Shown here: positions 10,561 through 22,100 of the stretch, in pieces
Numbering within the stretch: position 1 is the first letter of the stretch
Layout of the letters: the number at the start of each line of letters is the position of its first letter
NCBI GenBank assembly: GCA_036897625.1
Contig: JAYMTA010000437.1
Span: 1-28,846 of the forward strand
DNA: 28,846 bases
Direction: 5' to 3'
From: Pelargonium cotyledonis
Lineage: Eukaryota > Streptophyta > Magnoliopsida > Geraniales > Geraniaceae
Program-made: the position numbers and the translations under genes
The notes under the pieces: generated by a model
What the model saw: the letters and a program-made list of their open reading frames with translations, nothing else
The model's database searches: none
What the model was told of the DNA's origin: nothing

Positions 10561-11184
10561 TTCAATATGTACGTCTCATACACTTTCCTTTTGAGGCTGA
10601 TTAGAATGTTTGGAAACGGAAAGAGCTCAATTATTCAGGTTAACTCATCTACAATATCAAACTCGAAAGTGCAACACCAGACATTCTATTCAGGAAGGTA
10701 AAGGAGTCACCTGAACACTCGAAATCTCTTTTGGAGGGAGGTCAGATGATAGGCCTTAGGCATTGTTTTGTTACTTACCAACCCTTAAAATGCTTATAAA
10801 CAAACATAAGGTGGGAAAATGTAGATAACTACGTCAAACTTATAACGCTTTGCACATAGCTGCAAACAAACAAAAAACGTTGCAACTACGAATTCACTTA
10901 ATAATTTGCCCTGTCAATAAGGGTGGCAATATTTTAGTAAAAATACTAGAATTCAATTATCTTAATTAATTATTTATAAACTTTTGCTTGAACTTTCGTT
11001 TTCTTTTGGTCCAAGTTTGGGCCTTATTTTTGTTAGGCTAAATACTACAAACGTATTAGAAATTAACTCACAAAAAAATTATGAAGCCATATTGTAGAAA
11101 TTGGATAATAGATTGTGTATGTATAAAAGAAAATAAAACGTAAGTTCAATTCAGCATTTAAAAATGCATGATCAGTTACACTAA
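10560..11184. other. Convergent intergenic region, PRAF and GCD1
   Basis: AT-rich DNA between two gene 3' ends. It should contain the 3'UTR of the minus-strand gene ending at 11185. No other gene or repeat is recognised. Confidence 0.5.
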
Positions 11185-13211
11185 CTACCTCTTTCTGGGG
11201 CCAGTGCAAGTGCGACTGCTGCGCATTGGCGCCCTGCTGCGCATGGGTGTCCTGCTGTGTAATGCTGTGCCATCGCTCTCCTCCTTGAAGGGTTGAGTTG
11301 ATGTATCTGACAAACTCGGTAACCTTGAAACCCTACCCTTCTCTTTTCTCTTGGCGTTCGGCCCCAGCTCCTCTATCATGTACTTCCACCCATCAATTGG
11401 TCTCCTCCGGCTAAATATGTGAGTTTTTAAGAAACTAGCTATCTGCAACAAGTTAAGAAAGAGCGGTGAATGGTTGTATCCAATTTAGAATATCTTGGCT
11501 ATAGGAGAGAACGGTAAACATGCATAATCATTTTAACATACTTGGAACTTGTTGAATGCAAGACGGCAATCAAATTCCTGGACGAGAATATCTTCTTCCC
11601 TTTGTGACATCTCCCATACATTTCCATCTTGAACCCTGGATGTTGCTTCCCAGCCATCTGGCTTGTTTTTGAACTGTGAAGAGCTTGTCTTTTTGGAGTC
11701 GTTCAAATCATCATTTGTGGTGTCAAATATTCTGAAACAGTCCAGTGTCAAAGCCGCTAGTTCATTTAACAAACAGCCTCTGCATAAACTAAACTTGAAA
11801 GCTACGGACATGATATATTGTCATTCAAAGAGGGCAAAAAGGAAGAAAAATAACTATGGTGACATGGAAACAAGTAAGAAGATTTAACATATCCTACTGC
11901 TTAGTTAAGTAAAAGTTTGTGGACCGAATGGAAATTTACTAAACTCCAAACAAAATAGCACTCGTGCAGTGTATATATTCTGATATTTGATTAAGACTTT
12001 CGGCAGGAACATGAGAAGTGAGAACGATATCACATTGTCTTGTATCATATGAAGCATATCTAGACCAAAATTACTTGTAAGTAACCAAAGAAGAAGAAAG
12101 ATTTTAAGCAACCATCGAGCAATCTATTGATATCATCATTGCATATTTCTATTGAGTCGCATAACAATACTCATGTCCTGACATCTAAAACCCAGCCTCC
12201 TCTGCCTAATCCTCTCAAACTATTCCAATGAAGTCCAAGAGAAATTTTTTGAAATTGAAACTACAAATCCATTTCACAAAGCTCATAAAGAAGAAGAAGA
12301 GATAGAAAAAAGAAAGCTTTCTTACTCAGAGCAACTACCGATCAATCTATTGGTATTATCATTGCATATCTCTATTGGGAGTCTAATGACAGTACTAATG
12401 TCCAAGCATCTAAAACCAGCCTCCTCCACAAAATCCTCTCAACCAAATCCATTGAAGTCAAAGCGAGATTTTTTTCAAATTGAATCTACAAACCCATTTC
12501 ATATATTTTCAAGCTCATATATTAGCATATGTGTTAGAGCAATGAAACAGAACCATATAAATAACTTGAAAATTGAACAAAATTAGAAGAGACTGAAAGA
12601 AGAAAGCTTTCTTACGCAGAGGCATTATCAAGCAATCTATCAATATCATCTCCACCACCACCACCACCTCCACCCGAACCTCCCAATTTTGCCTCCTCGA
12701 GCTTCCCAATCTCTTTGGTCCACAACCCAGCATGAATTTTCTGCTTCTTCAACCTGTAATCTTTCTTAATGTTCTCCAAACTGTAAAGCGACGAGCTCTC
12801 ACTCCCACTCCCACTCCTTTTCTCTTCCTCCTTCTGGAGCTGATTATGTTCCTTTTTCGATTCCCGTCTCGCGTCCCGATTCTCGTTCATTTCCTTCTCA
12901 AACACCTTGGTCTCGGGGTCGACATCGGGAGTCAAGGCCACCGGCGGCGAGGCAGAGGCGGGGATGGGGAAGTCGCAGCCGGTCTCCCACGGTGGGAGGT
13001 TCGATGGGTTCAGATCTTCCGGGAGCCAAGCGACCTCCCAGGCGTCGTTCCACTCGTCGTCGCCGGTTCTGTTGTCGGAGGAGAAGGAAGAAGATAGTGT
13101 TCTGAGATAGGGTTTTGAGATTTCAACGTTGGAGACAATTTTTTGAAATGGGTTTTTGACAATCGTCGATGATGTGGCTGTTATGCATATCCTTCGTCCC
13201 AGTGCCTGCAT
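11185..13211 (-). CDS. GCD1: GAMETE CELL DEFECTIVE 1-like mitochondrial protein
   Basis: Three exons on the minus strand: 13211-12616, 11731-11542 and 11442-11185. Phases join cleanly (2 then 0), giving 347 aa. The N-terminus MQALGRRICITATSS is rich in Arg and hydroxyl residues with no acidic residue, as in a mitochondrial presequence. The body has the conserved blocks of the plant GCD1 family: DDEWNDAWEVAWLPEDL, YSLENIKKDYRLKKQKIHAG, FKNKPDGWE, WEMSQREEDILVQEF and THIFSRRRPIDGWKYMIEE. The Arabidopsis and rice proteins are mitochondrial and needed for gamete cell fate and embryo development; the molecular role is not settled to my knowledge. Exon 1 ends after a run of about eight glycines, likely specific to this lineage. 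The C-terminus (about the last 25 residues, Arg-rich with a small repeat PMRS) is probably also lineage-specific. The gene is convergent with PRAF and divergent from MED21. Confidence 0.88.
12091..12640 (-). repeat. Tandem copies of the GCD1 exon 1 end / intron 1 start
   Basis: Read on the minus strand, the exon 1 end (about 12652-12616) encodes DDIDRLLDNAS and is followed by the donor GTAAGAAAGCTTTCTT. Intron 1 repeats this module at about 12363-12310 (RLIGSCS-like, donor GTAAGAAAGCTTTCTT kept) and at about 12144-12100 (DDINRLLDGC, donor lost). The intron sequence behind each is also similar, with the 12310-12505 and 12112-12282 stretches aligning along their length. Copy spacing is about 290 and 223 bp. 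The copies are not needed for the spliced protein. Confidence 0.7.
12650..12676 (-). repeat. GGN microsatellite encoding a poly-glycine run
   Basis: The plus strand shows CCA/CCT triplets, which encode about eight consecutive glycines near the end of GCD1 exon 1. The run is trinucleotide, so length changes would keep the frame. Confidence 0.85.
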
Positions 13212-13420
13212 ATTCGTGTGTATGTGTTTGTTTCTCAGGAAACCCCGACTGAGAAAAATCTCAGCTTTGAAAGCTTAAACCTCACTCTACGTGTTTCTAC
13301 ATGTCGCTAATGGTCTTCTCAACGTAATGAAGCCGACTTGTCGTTCTTCTATCAACCCGAGAAAGCTCCGACCCGCTTCACGATCCAGCCCGACATATAT
13401 CTTACTCCGACCCAATTCAG
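13212..13420. promoter_or_regulatory. Divergent promoter region, GCD1 and MED21
   Basis: The GCD1 ATG lies at 13211 on minus, and the MED21 leader exon ends at 13551 on plus. Both promoters and both leader starts must therefore fit into roughly 200-300 bp. No clear TATA box is visible. The DNA is C/T-rich on plus from about 13330, like a leader. Confidence 0.5.
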
Positions 13421-13551
13421 TCTCTGGACTATCTTCTTCTTCGTCGTGCTCGGTGGTTCTCGCTTCCCGTTGCTCTCTGTGCCGCTGCTCCCACCGTTCC
13501 AGTTTCGACATTATTAGAAGCTAAGCTTTTACCTGTTGAAGCCATCGATAG
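13327..13551 (+). promoter_or_regulatory. Probable MED21 leader exon with a possible uORF
   Basis: A strong donor (ATAG then GTAAGG) at 13551/13552 pairs with the acceptor TTTCAG at 14216-14221, leaving 15 bases of leader before the MED21 ATG. An ORF from 13327 to 13524 (65 codons) lies in this exon. It would be a uORF if transcription starts before 13327. No protein family is recognisable in it. Confidence 0.45.
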
Positions 13552-14236
13552 GTAAGGGTCTGGAAAATGCAAAATTTTCTGTTGAATCTCCAGTAAGTTG
13601 AATTTTGAGTGGAAAATCGATTCAGTTGAATTGTGAATTTCATGGTTTCCGAACAAGCTGAAATGTATTGCATGTGTTGCGATCTCGGAATTTCGGTTTC
13701 ACTGGAGCTGAGTTTTCTCTGTTCCTATGGTTCGTAGACAATTTGAAAATTCATCAATTAGGTTTTTGGTTATCATGTGTGAGCGATTATGCACTATTTT
13801 TTGTTGATTGTTACGTATGTCTCTTCAATCTCTTGTCATTTACGCTCATTACTTGATTTGTTCTGTTGTAATTTCCATTTCTTTTAGTGCATTTGCATTT
13901 GCTCCATAAGAATTGGAAGTGGTATTGTTTTAGTGGCTATCCAGAAATTTAATGAAGGTACTTATGTAAGTTCAAGGTTGTAATATCCATGTTTTCGTTG
14001 TGAACGTGCACTCTGAAACTGGCTTAACTATGTCCTCCGTGGATTTGATACAATGTTAATCTATCATAATAGTTTGATGTGATTCAATACATTTGCAGCT
14101 TTGGTGGATTAGTTGTTTCCTCTTTTTTTAGCTATCATGTTATATTTGGTTGTTTTATGCAATGATTCGGGTTTATTTGAAGTTGAAAATGCATCTTCTT
14201 GTTATTGTTCCTGGATTTCAGGTAGTGCTTTGCAAG

Positions 14237-15622
14237 ATGGATATAATCTCCCAGTTACAAGAACAAGTCAATACAATTGCAGGTCTTGCCTTCAATACCT
14301 TTGGGACTCTACAAAGGGATGCTCCTCCGGTTAGACTATCTATGAATTACCCTGAACCACCTGCCAATCCTACTGAGGATGCGACGACGAATTTGGCCGA
14401 GCAGCCTAAGCTCATGAGTACTGATCTGGTGAAGGCTGCTAAGCAGGTATGTTGGCATTTCTGATAGATAATTGTTCAAGGCAAATTTGAAAATCTTTAG
14501 ATATGATAATAATATTCAATGTTGGCACTTTGTACACGGTACTTTTTGAAGCTGAATATGACTGATGGATTAGGAGACTGTATAGCATCTTGAATACATT
14601 TGGAGTTTGGGCACTTTCATTTGGACACAAGAAGCGGGATGTTTTCCATATGCATTTTTAAATGAATTCTAGTCTGGTAGCCTTTGAGAAAACATCGTTG
14701 GAATTGAAATTGAAAAGAACTCTTTAAATAATATGACTTTTTTCCATCAGATTATGGGAGCATCTCATATGACTGTAGAGATCAGACTGCATATTGAGCA
14801 TGTGTAACTTTGGTTTCCTGTTCCTCTTGCCATGTTCATTTGAACTACCCCATGCTGTTCAATAACTTAAATGTATCATTTTATCCTATCATTTGTGTAA
14901 ATAACGTATTGTTCTCTTCCTTGTTCAGTTTGATGCGTTGGTTGCAGCCCTTCCATTGTCTGATGGAGGTGAAGAAGCTCAATTGGAAAGGATAGCTGAA
15001 CTACAGGTATGGATTTGACGCATTTTCTATTCCCCATCTTTGACAGCTTACATGTATCATATTGATTGTTCATTTCCAAACTTTTCTGTTCATGAACTTA
15101 TTGTCTAGGCTGAAAATGATGCCGTAGGCCAAGAGCTTCAAAAACAACTAGAAGCTGCAGGTAAATTCGCTCATCACACTTTTGGCTGATTGGTTAGCAT
15201 TTAGCTACATAGGAAGCATTCCCCTTTCATACTAAGAAAAAATGGCAAATTTTGCATCCATAGTGATAGATGGTGCTAGCTCATAAACTTTATGGTACAT
15301 GAGGATTTAGGAACTTTTAAATTATAGTTATGCCTCCATGTAAAAGGGGCTATTCTGCACCAGACATGGAATTCGAAAACTATTTGCCAATAAGCATCTG
15401 GCTCATTTGAGAGAACTTTGACGAATACTGGTTATTCTGGATGTTAACGGTGATAAGGCTAGATGTTTTATAGTTTCTGACTTTAATGAGAGGTTGTTTT
15501 GTATTGCTAGAATTAATAGTTGCACCACACTTATTGTCCTTCCAGAGAAGGAACTGAAACAGGTTCAGGAGTTGTTTAGCCAAGCTGCAGATAATTGCCT
15601 GAACTTAAAGAAACCAGAATGA
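14237..15622 (+). CDS. MED21: Mediator complex subunit 21
   Basis: Four coding exons: 14237-14446, 14929-15006, 15109-15160 and 15546-15622, all GT-AG and in phase, giving 138 aa, which matches plant MED21. The start MDIISQLQEQVNTIAGLAFN and the block LGTLQRDAPP-like (TFGTLQRDAPPVRLS) are the family signature. The second half (FDALVAALPL, then a Glu/Gln/Lys-rich stretch ending in CLNLKKPE) is the helical region that pairs with MED7 in the Mediator middle module. Mediator bridges transcription factors and RNA polymerase II in the nucleus; Arabidopsis MED21 is essential and is also linked to fungal defence through HUB1. The start is fixed because an in-frame upstream extension to 14150 would cross the leader splice acceptor at 14221. 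Confidence 0.93.
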
Positions 15623-15920
15623 AGATGCCAAACGAGAACTCGATCAAAAGTAATCACCATTCCTCTTCTTTCTTTCTTTTTTCTCTCTTATTCTCGTCTT
15701 CATTGTAGACATTTGAAATTTCTGTAGAAGTATACTTTTGATTGAACAATGTTTGATGATTAACTTAACATATATGGATTCAAATCTTGAATCAATTAAA
15801 CAACCTATATTGTCACCAAAACAGCAGAAACTACATAGCCTTTCAAGAAACATAAGAACTATATATAGAAAGAGTTCTGAGACAGAAATGACAACAAGTA
15901 GTTTGATGAGTAACTCAGGT
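15623..15920. other. Convergent gap between MED21 and EB1C
   Basis: Only 298 bp separate the two stop codons, so both 3'UTRs must lie here and may overlap. The DNA is AT-rich with a T/C-rich block at 15660-15700. No other gene is seen. Confidence 0.6.
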
Positions 15921-17902
15921 TTAGAGAATGATTTCTAGTAGCTTTGGGGATTCAGCACTATCTGAATTATTCAATAATCCTTCCAGAGCCATTGTTACAA
16001 GTTCTTCTTTAATAACTGAGACCTTCTCATTCTCGTCCTCCGCCGCATACAAAATCCTTTTAATTGCAGCCGCCATCTGCAGGAGCACGAGTAAATAGAA
16101 AATATAGTCACCAAGAAACATGGCAAGAAAATTAGGTCCATGGTAGTAGTGGTAGCAGAGAAAATCTTACAGGAAGATGCTCCAACTCCGGGTTCTGGCA
16201 AAGGATTTCAACGTCCCGTAATTTGGAAAAGTAGAAGTCTCTTTCTTTCTCCAAACGATCCAAAGTTAGCTTCAGATCTGTTATCTGTTAAACAAGCATT
16301 TAAAAACCCATTTATACAATGCTTAATAATGCATAAACTAAAACCGAAAAAAATACCTCCTCAGAAAATGCTTGAACTTCTTCAGCATAGTTGGAGCCAT
16401 TTGAAACCAGACAATTCTGCCGTTTTTTTGGTCCTACATTCGAATCAACACTATTTAGGATGATGAAAGAGAAACTATAGCTAGCAAATTTCATTACAAA
16501 GGGCATGCAAGCTGACCAGAATTGTTGACAAGTCCTGTACTGTCACCAGAAGCGCCAGACATGGTGTTTGCTTGCAATGATTTTGAACACTTATTTGAAC
16601 CCTTTGGGTTTCTTTCCTTCCCACCCTTGCTTCTACGCTCCACCGGACTGTAATTCCTGAAGTAAAAAAACAAAGCAGACATGAACACTTAGAAACAAAT
16701 ACAATGTTAGAAAAGAAAAGAAAAATTCCTGTCAATGATTCAACCAGCAGATGCTAAAGACTTACACATTTGTAATACCACCATTTATAGAATCACAGTA
16801 GTGTTTTAGCCATTGCATAAACTCCAAGTTGTCCAGAGGTCGTTTCTTAACCAGCTTGTTGACTTCGATATGCTGTCACAAATAGCGATTAATAATCAAA
16901 TTATGCATGCAATATATATCAAGACATAGCAGAATTAAAGATTTTTACATTAGCATATATAATATTACCTCTATCTCAAAATAAGTTTGATGTTTCACTT
17001 GCATTTTTGTCCTAAATTAAGTGTCTTTTTTTTCTCGTTAGGAAGTTAGTTATGCATTAATTACCGATAATGTCCTTAGTATCCTTTAAGTTTGTTAAAA
17101 CACATATGCATGAGGATAGAAGAGAAATTATGCAACACTATTAATTTCTTCTTAGTTCTTTTCTCAAATAGAAAGCAAAACACTTATTTTAGGACATAGA
17201 GAATATAAGCGTGGTATTATATGAATCTAGGTTGATAACTGGTGACCCTGAGGTCACGGGCTCAAACAGCCTCTCTGCAAAAGTAATAATAAGGCTTTAT
17301 ACATAAATGACCCTCTCCAAGCTCCGCAATGGTGGAAGTCTAGTGCATCAGGCTGTCTGTAGGCTGCCTATAAAACCACTGCATTATGAGGAACAAGATG
17401 GTGTTTTGTATAGATTACCTTAAATATCTTCAACTTGTTGAACACATCTTGAAGAACTTTGTAATTCTGAATCATATCACATTCCGACTTTGCTTCAAAG
17501 TTTACCTGCAGAAAAAAATAATAGCTCCTGATGTTACACTAGCAAAACACTTGAATGAACTCATACAAACATAAGTGCAGTGCAGAGACTGTTTTGAGTT
17601 CTTACCTTGTGCATGGGAACCACCCCAGGATGAGTTGAATCCATCAGCTGACACTGAACAGCACCAGATGCAGCCTAGAGAAACAGGAGAAGAGAACTCA
17701 ATCATGAACCAAATGTGTGCACATTATCAAAGAGCTATGAGCAAAGAACTAAGCAACTGCTTCAAGTTTAGACCCTCTACAAAACTTCTATTACCTCCTC
17801 AATCTTGGAGAGATTGAGCTGAAGAGTAGCATTGATCCAAGCCAAAATCTCCCCCCTACCCACGAAGTAGGCAGCGTCCATCATCCCTATGCTGGTCGAC
17901 AT
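15921..17902 (-). CDS. EB1C: Microtubule plus-end binding protein, EB1C type
   Basis: Eight exons on minus: 17902-17795, 17674-17606, 17505-17419, 16872-16766, 16656-16517, 16433-16357, 16284-16171 and 16076-15921. All are in phase, giving 285 aa. Residues 1 to about 128 form the calponin-homology domain that binds growing microtubule ends ([61 protein letters not shown]). A basic linker ([18 protein letters not shown]) and the coiled-coil/EB-homology region follow (about 190-250, [20 protein letters not shown]). [19 protein letters not shown] and [16 protein letters not shown] favour the EB1C branch over EB1a/b. The tail ends SPKLLEIIL, without the EEY/F motif of animal EB1. In Arabidopsis EB1C acts on spindle and phragmoplast microtubules and is nuclear in interphase. 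Intron 3 carries two transposable elements. An exon 4 donor two bases earlier is possible but breaks the frame. Confidence 0.92.
16965..17204. mobile_element. Stowaway-like MITE in EB1C intron 3
   Basis: The left end TTACCTCTATCTCAAAATAA and the right end CTTATTTTAGGACATAGAGA are imperfect inverted repeats flanked by TA. The interior shares AAGTTAGTTATGCA and an ATTAATTTCTTCTTAG-like stretch with the copies at 20478-20660 and 1-149. The length, about 240 bp, suits a Stowaway MITE. It contains no ORF. Confidence 0.65.
17211..17370 (+). mobile_element. Au-like SINE in EB1C intron 3 (antisense to the gene)
   Basis: An A-box-like TCTAGGTTGATAAC is followed by GGTGACCCTGAGGTCACGGG at 17241-17260. 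The B-box remnant CTCAAACAGCCTCT comes next, then TAAGGCTTTATACATAAATG, ACCCTC and TAGTGCATCAGGCTG. This order matches what I remember of the Au SINE family of flowering plants, with decay in the B box (GGTTCGA to GGCTCAA). The element starts almost where the MITE ends. No clear target duplication or T-run is left. Confidence 0.65.
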
Positions 17903-18260
17903 TGGTTGCTGTGATTAGCAGTCGGTATATAACATAGAACTATGTGTGGAGTCTGAGAGAGTCGGAGAGCCAAAATCAGAGGCCAGCCAAGAATTTGATG
18001 CAGAATAATGACGGGTTTTTGTATTTTGGAATCAGAGAAAGCAGATAGCAATGAAATATAGTAGTTTGGTTTGATATTGATAGGGCTTTTTGGATTTGTC
18101 TTTGGAGTTTTGGGTGTCTTGTTGATCTCAAAATGGCAGGCTTTGCCAATGGAGCTGAGCTTGAGGTGTGGAGGCCATGGCCGGCACTTTAAAATAGTGC
18201 TTCCATTGACGAGACTATGGGCATTTGGATTCACTTTGATTTAGTCTAAAGCTTGAATTT
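17903..18260 (-). promoter_or_regulatory. Upstream region of EB1C
   Basis: DNA directly upstream of the EB1C ATG. A TTATATAC word lies at about 17925-17932 (minus), too close to the ATG to be a normal TATA box for that start. I found no mitosis-specific MSA box (AACGG core) within this stretch. Confidence 0.3.
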
Positions 18261-19105
18261 TATTTTTTATTTTTTGGGTTTCTAAGTTTTTTGACTTATG
18301 AATTGTTTCAGGATGTTAAATCAAAACTAAAATACTGCATCACCAGTTTCAAATTGAATGATATGTTTTCTCAAATGTATGATTTTGTCTATTATGTATG
18401 ATTTTGCATGACAAATATAAAGAAACATTTTTTGTTTTGTTTTGTAAGTTGGCCTAATCACTAAATTTAGCCAACTTAAACGGTCATTACATCAACAAAA
18501 TCTAAAAGAAATTGGCACGTCATCCTTATTTGACCGCATCAGTATATATGGTCAAAAAAATATTAATTTTTCAACTAATGTTATCAATATAAACTTTTGA
18601 TTTGCCATAAATTTTGAAGATGTTTGCAAACCTAAGGTAGTTTATTAATGGTGCTTTGATTGAACATACTCTTAACTTTGTTTATAAGGATTTTTTGCAC
18701 TGTTGTTAAAAATAATACATATTTTAAAAATACAGAGATCGGACTCGGACAGAAAAGAATTACTATGTTTAAATTCATAGTTACAAGAAAGAAAAACAAG
18801 AACTCAAAATATTTACCTCATGCAAGTTACGCGGTAGAAAGCTTTTTAAGCAGTGAACCTGACAATTTAAATCCAAATACGTAGGCATTTGAAACTCGAT
18901 CCACATTTTTACAAGCTTGAACTGCACAAAGTCTGTCCCGTCATCAATTTTTTTAATTGTGCATGCGCAAATAAACATGGTTATTTTACACATAAAACTT
19001 GAGTTAGGATGCAAAATTCACAATCCACACTTTTTTCAAGTCGAGTTCAAGCTAAGCCAGCACAAACTCCAATTGTCAGTTCTAACAAACATTAACTTTA
19101 CACCC
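18261..19105. other. AT-rich intergenic DNA
   Basis: No gene is visible. Around 18440-18560 the wording (CCAACTTAAACGG, CATCAACAAAA) recalls 4600-4680 (AACTTAAACTTC, ATCAACAAAA), which hints at a shared old repeat, but the match is weak. Confidence 0.45.
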
Positions 19106-19653
19106 AAAATTTAGGTGAAACGTCTAATATGGTTTCTGAACTTTGTCTATGGACCTGATTTGGTCCCTAGACTTTTTAACCTAATATAGTCCATGAACTT
19201 TCAAATATGTACCCAAAATGGTTCTTGTCGGTAGTTTCTGTTACTTTATTTGTTAAGTGGTCTGACGTAAATTTTCTTTTATCACAAATAATTGATGTAA
19301 GATTAATTCAAATCGGCTAATAACATAGATAGTGCCTCCTGAGGGGCATTAACACCAACCCGGTCATAAAGACTTGACAAAGAACACGAGCACCTACAAA
19401 CTTAACTAGCACATGGGTTACTCGATTTGCAAATCTACAAACAAAACACAACAACACACCCTCTAATTCCGACAACAGGTATCGGATATCATCAACCAAC
19501 AAATCGAATTAGTTATTTTGTAGACGGTGTTGGTTACATGAGTTGTTTAATACAAACAAACCGTCACGTCAGCAAAATAAGATCTAACATCAAATTGAGT
19601 ATTTTGCCTAAAATTGAGTTCAACGATCAAATAGAGTCTTTTGCCTAAAATTT
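19106..19653. mobile_element. Non-autonomous element with imperfect inverted arms
   Basis: The left end AAAATTTAGG (19106-19115) faces CCTAAAATTT (19644-19653). The arms continue as imperfect inverted repeats: left TCTAATATGGTTTCTGAACT, and the complement of the right CTCTATTTGATCGTTGAACT. Each arm contains short repeated units around GAACTTT or TTTTGCCTAAAATT. There is no coding capacity. Sequences of the form 'tggtccctagacttt' are common repeats in plants, but I cannot name the family. It ends about 100 bp before the RPS9 promoter box. Confidence 0.45.
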
Positions 19654-19756
19654 AACAACCAATCCGCAACACACAAGATAGGTTCATAATAGACATTTCC
19701 AATTTGATTACAATTCAAAACCCGAATTGTCCGCCCTAACGAACAAAGCTTAATTA

Positions 19757-19764
19757 TGGGCCCA
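19757..19764. promoter_or_regulatory. TGGGCCCA site II box of the RPS9 promoter
   Basis: A palindromic TGGGCCCA lies about 180 bp before the RPS9 ATG. TGGGCC boxes, bound by TCP factors, are a hallmark of plant ribosomal-protein promoters. A nearby AAAGCCCAAG (about 19775) is similar. Confidence 0.6.
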
Positions 19765-19944
19765 TATGAATAAAGCCCAAGAGACTTGGTGAACCCAGGA
19801 GTTGTCAAGGGTTATGCTCTCCAAGGAAGAAACACATAAATCGGCTCCGCTTTATCAACCACCAGATCGTCGTCCGGTTGTCTTCGTCTTCTCCATTGTC
19901 ACAACCACCGCCGGATCGCTGACTGTGTACACCGGTGACGCGAC

Positions 19945-21947
<2,003 letters not shown>

Positions 21948-22100
21948 GCTTATGTTTACGGACCAAGCTGATTTGTATCGTCTCTAGTCTCTACCCTTTT
22001 GCCATTGAATCATAGGTAGTTTTCCGTTAATCCTTTTGCGTTAAAGTACAAATATATTTGTTAAGTCTTGTAGCACAGCGATTGACCATAAATTGGTTAA
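21948..22100 (+). other. Probable 3'UTR of RPS9
   Basis: The sequence after the stop at 21945-21947 is T-rich, with TTGCGTTAAAGTACAAATAT around 22037 as a likely polyadenylation region. The end is inferred. Confidence 0.4.

Noticed and set aside
12732..13110. Plus-strand ORFs opposite GCD1 exon 1
   Set aside because: Antisense shadows of the coding exon; low-complexity and without splice or family support.
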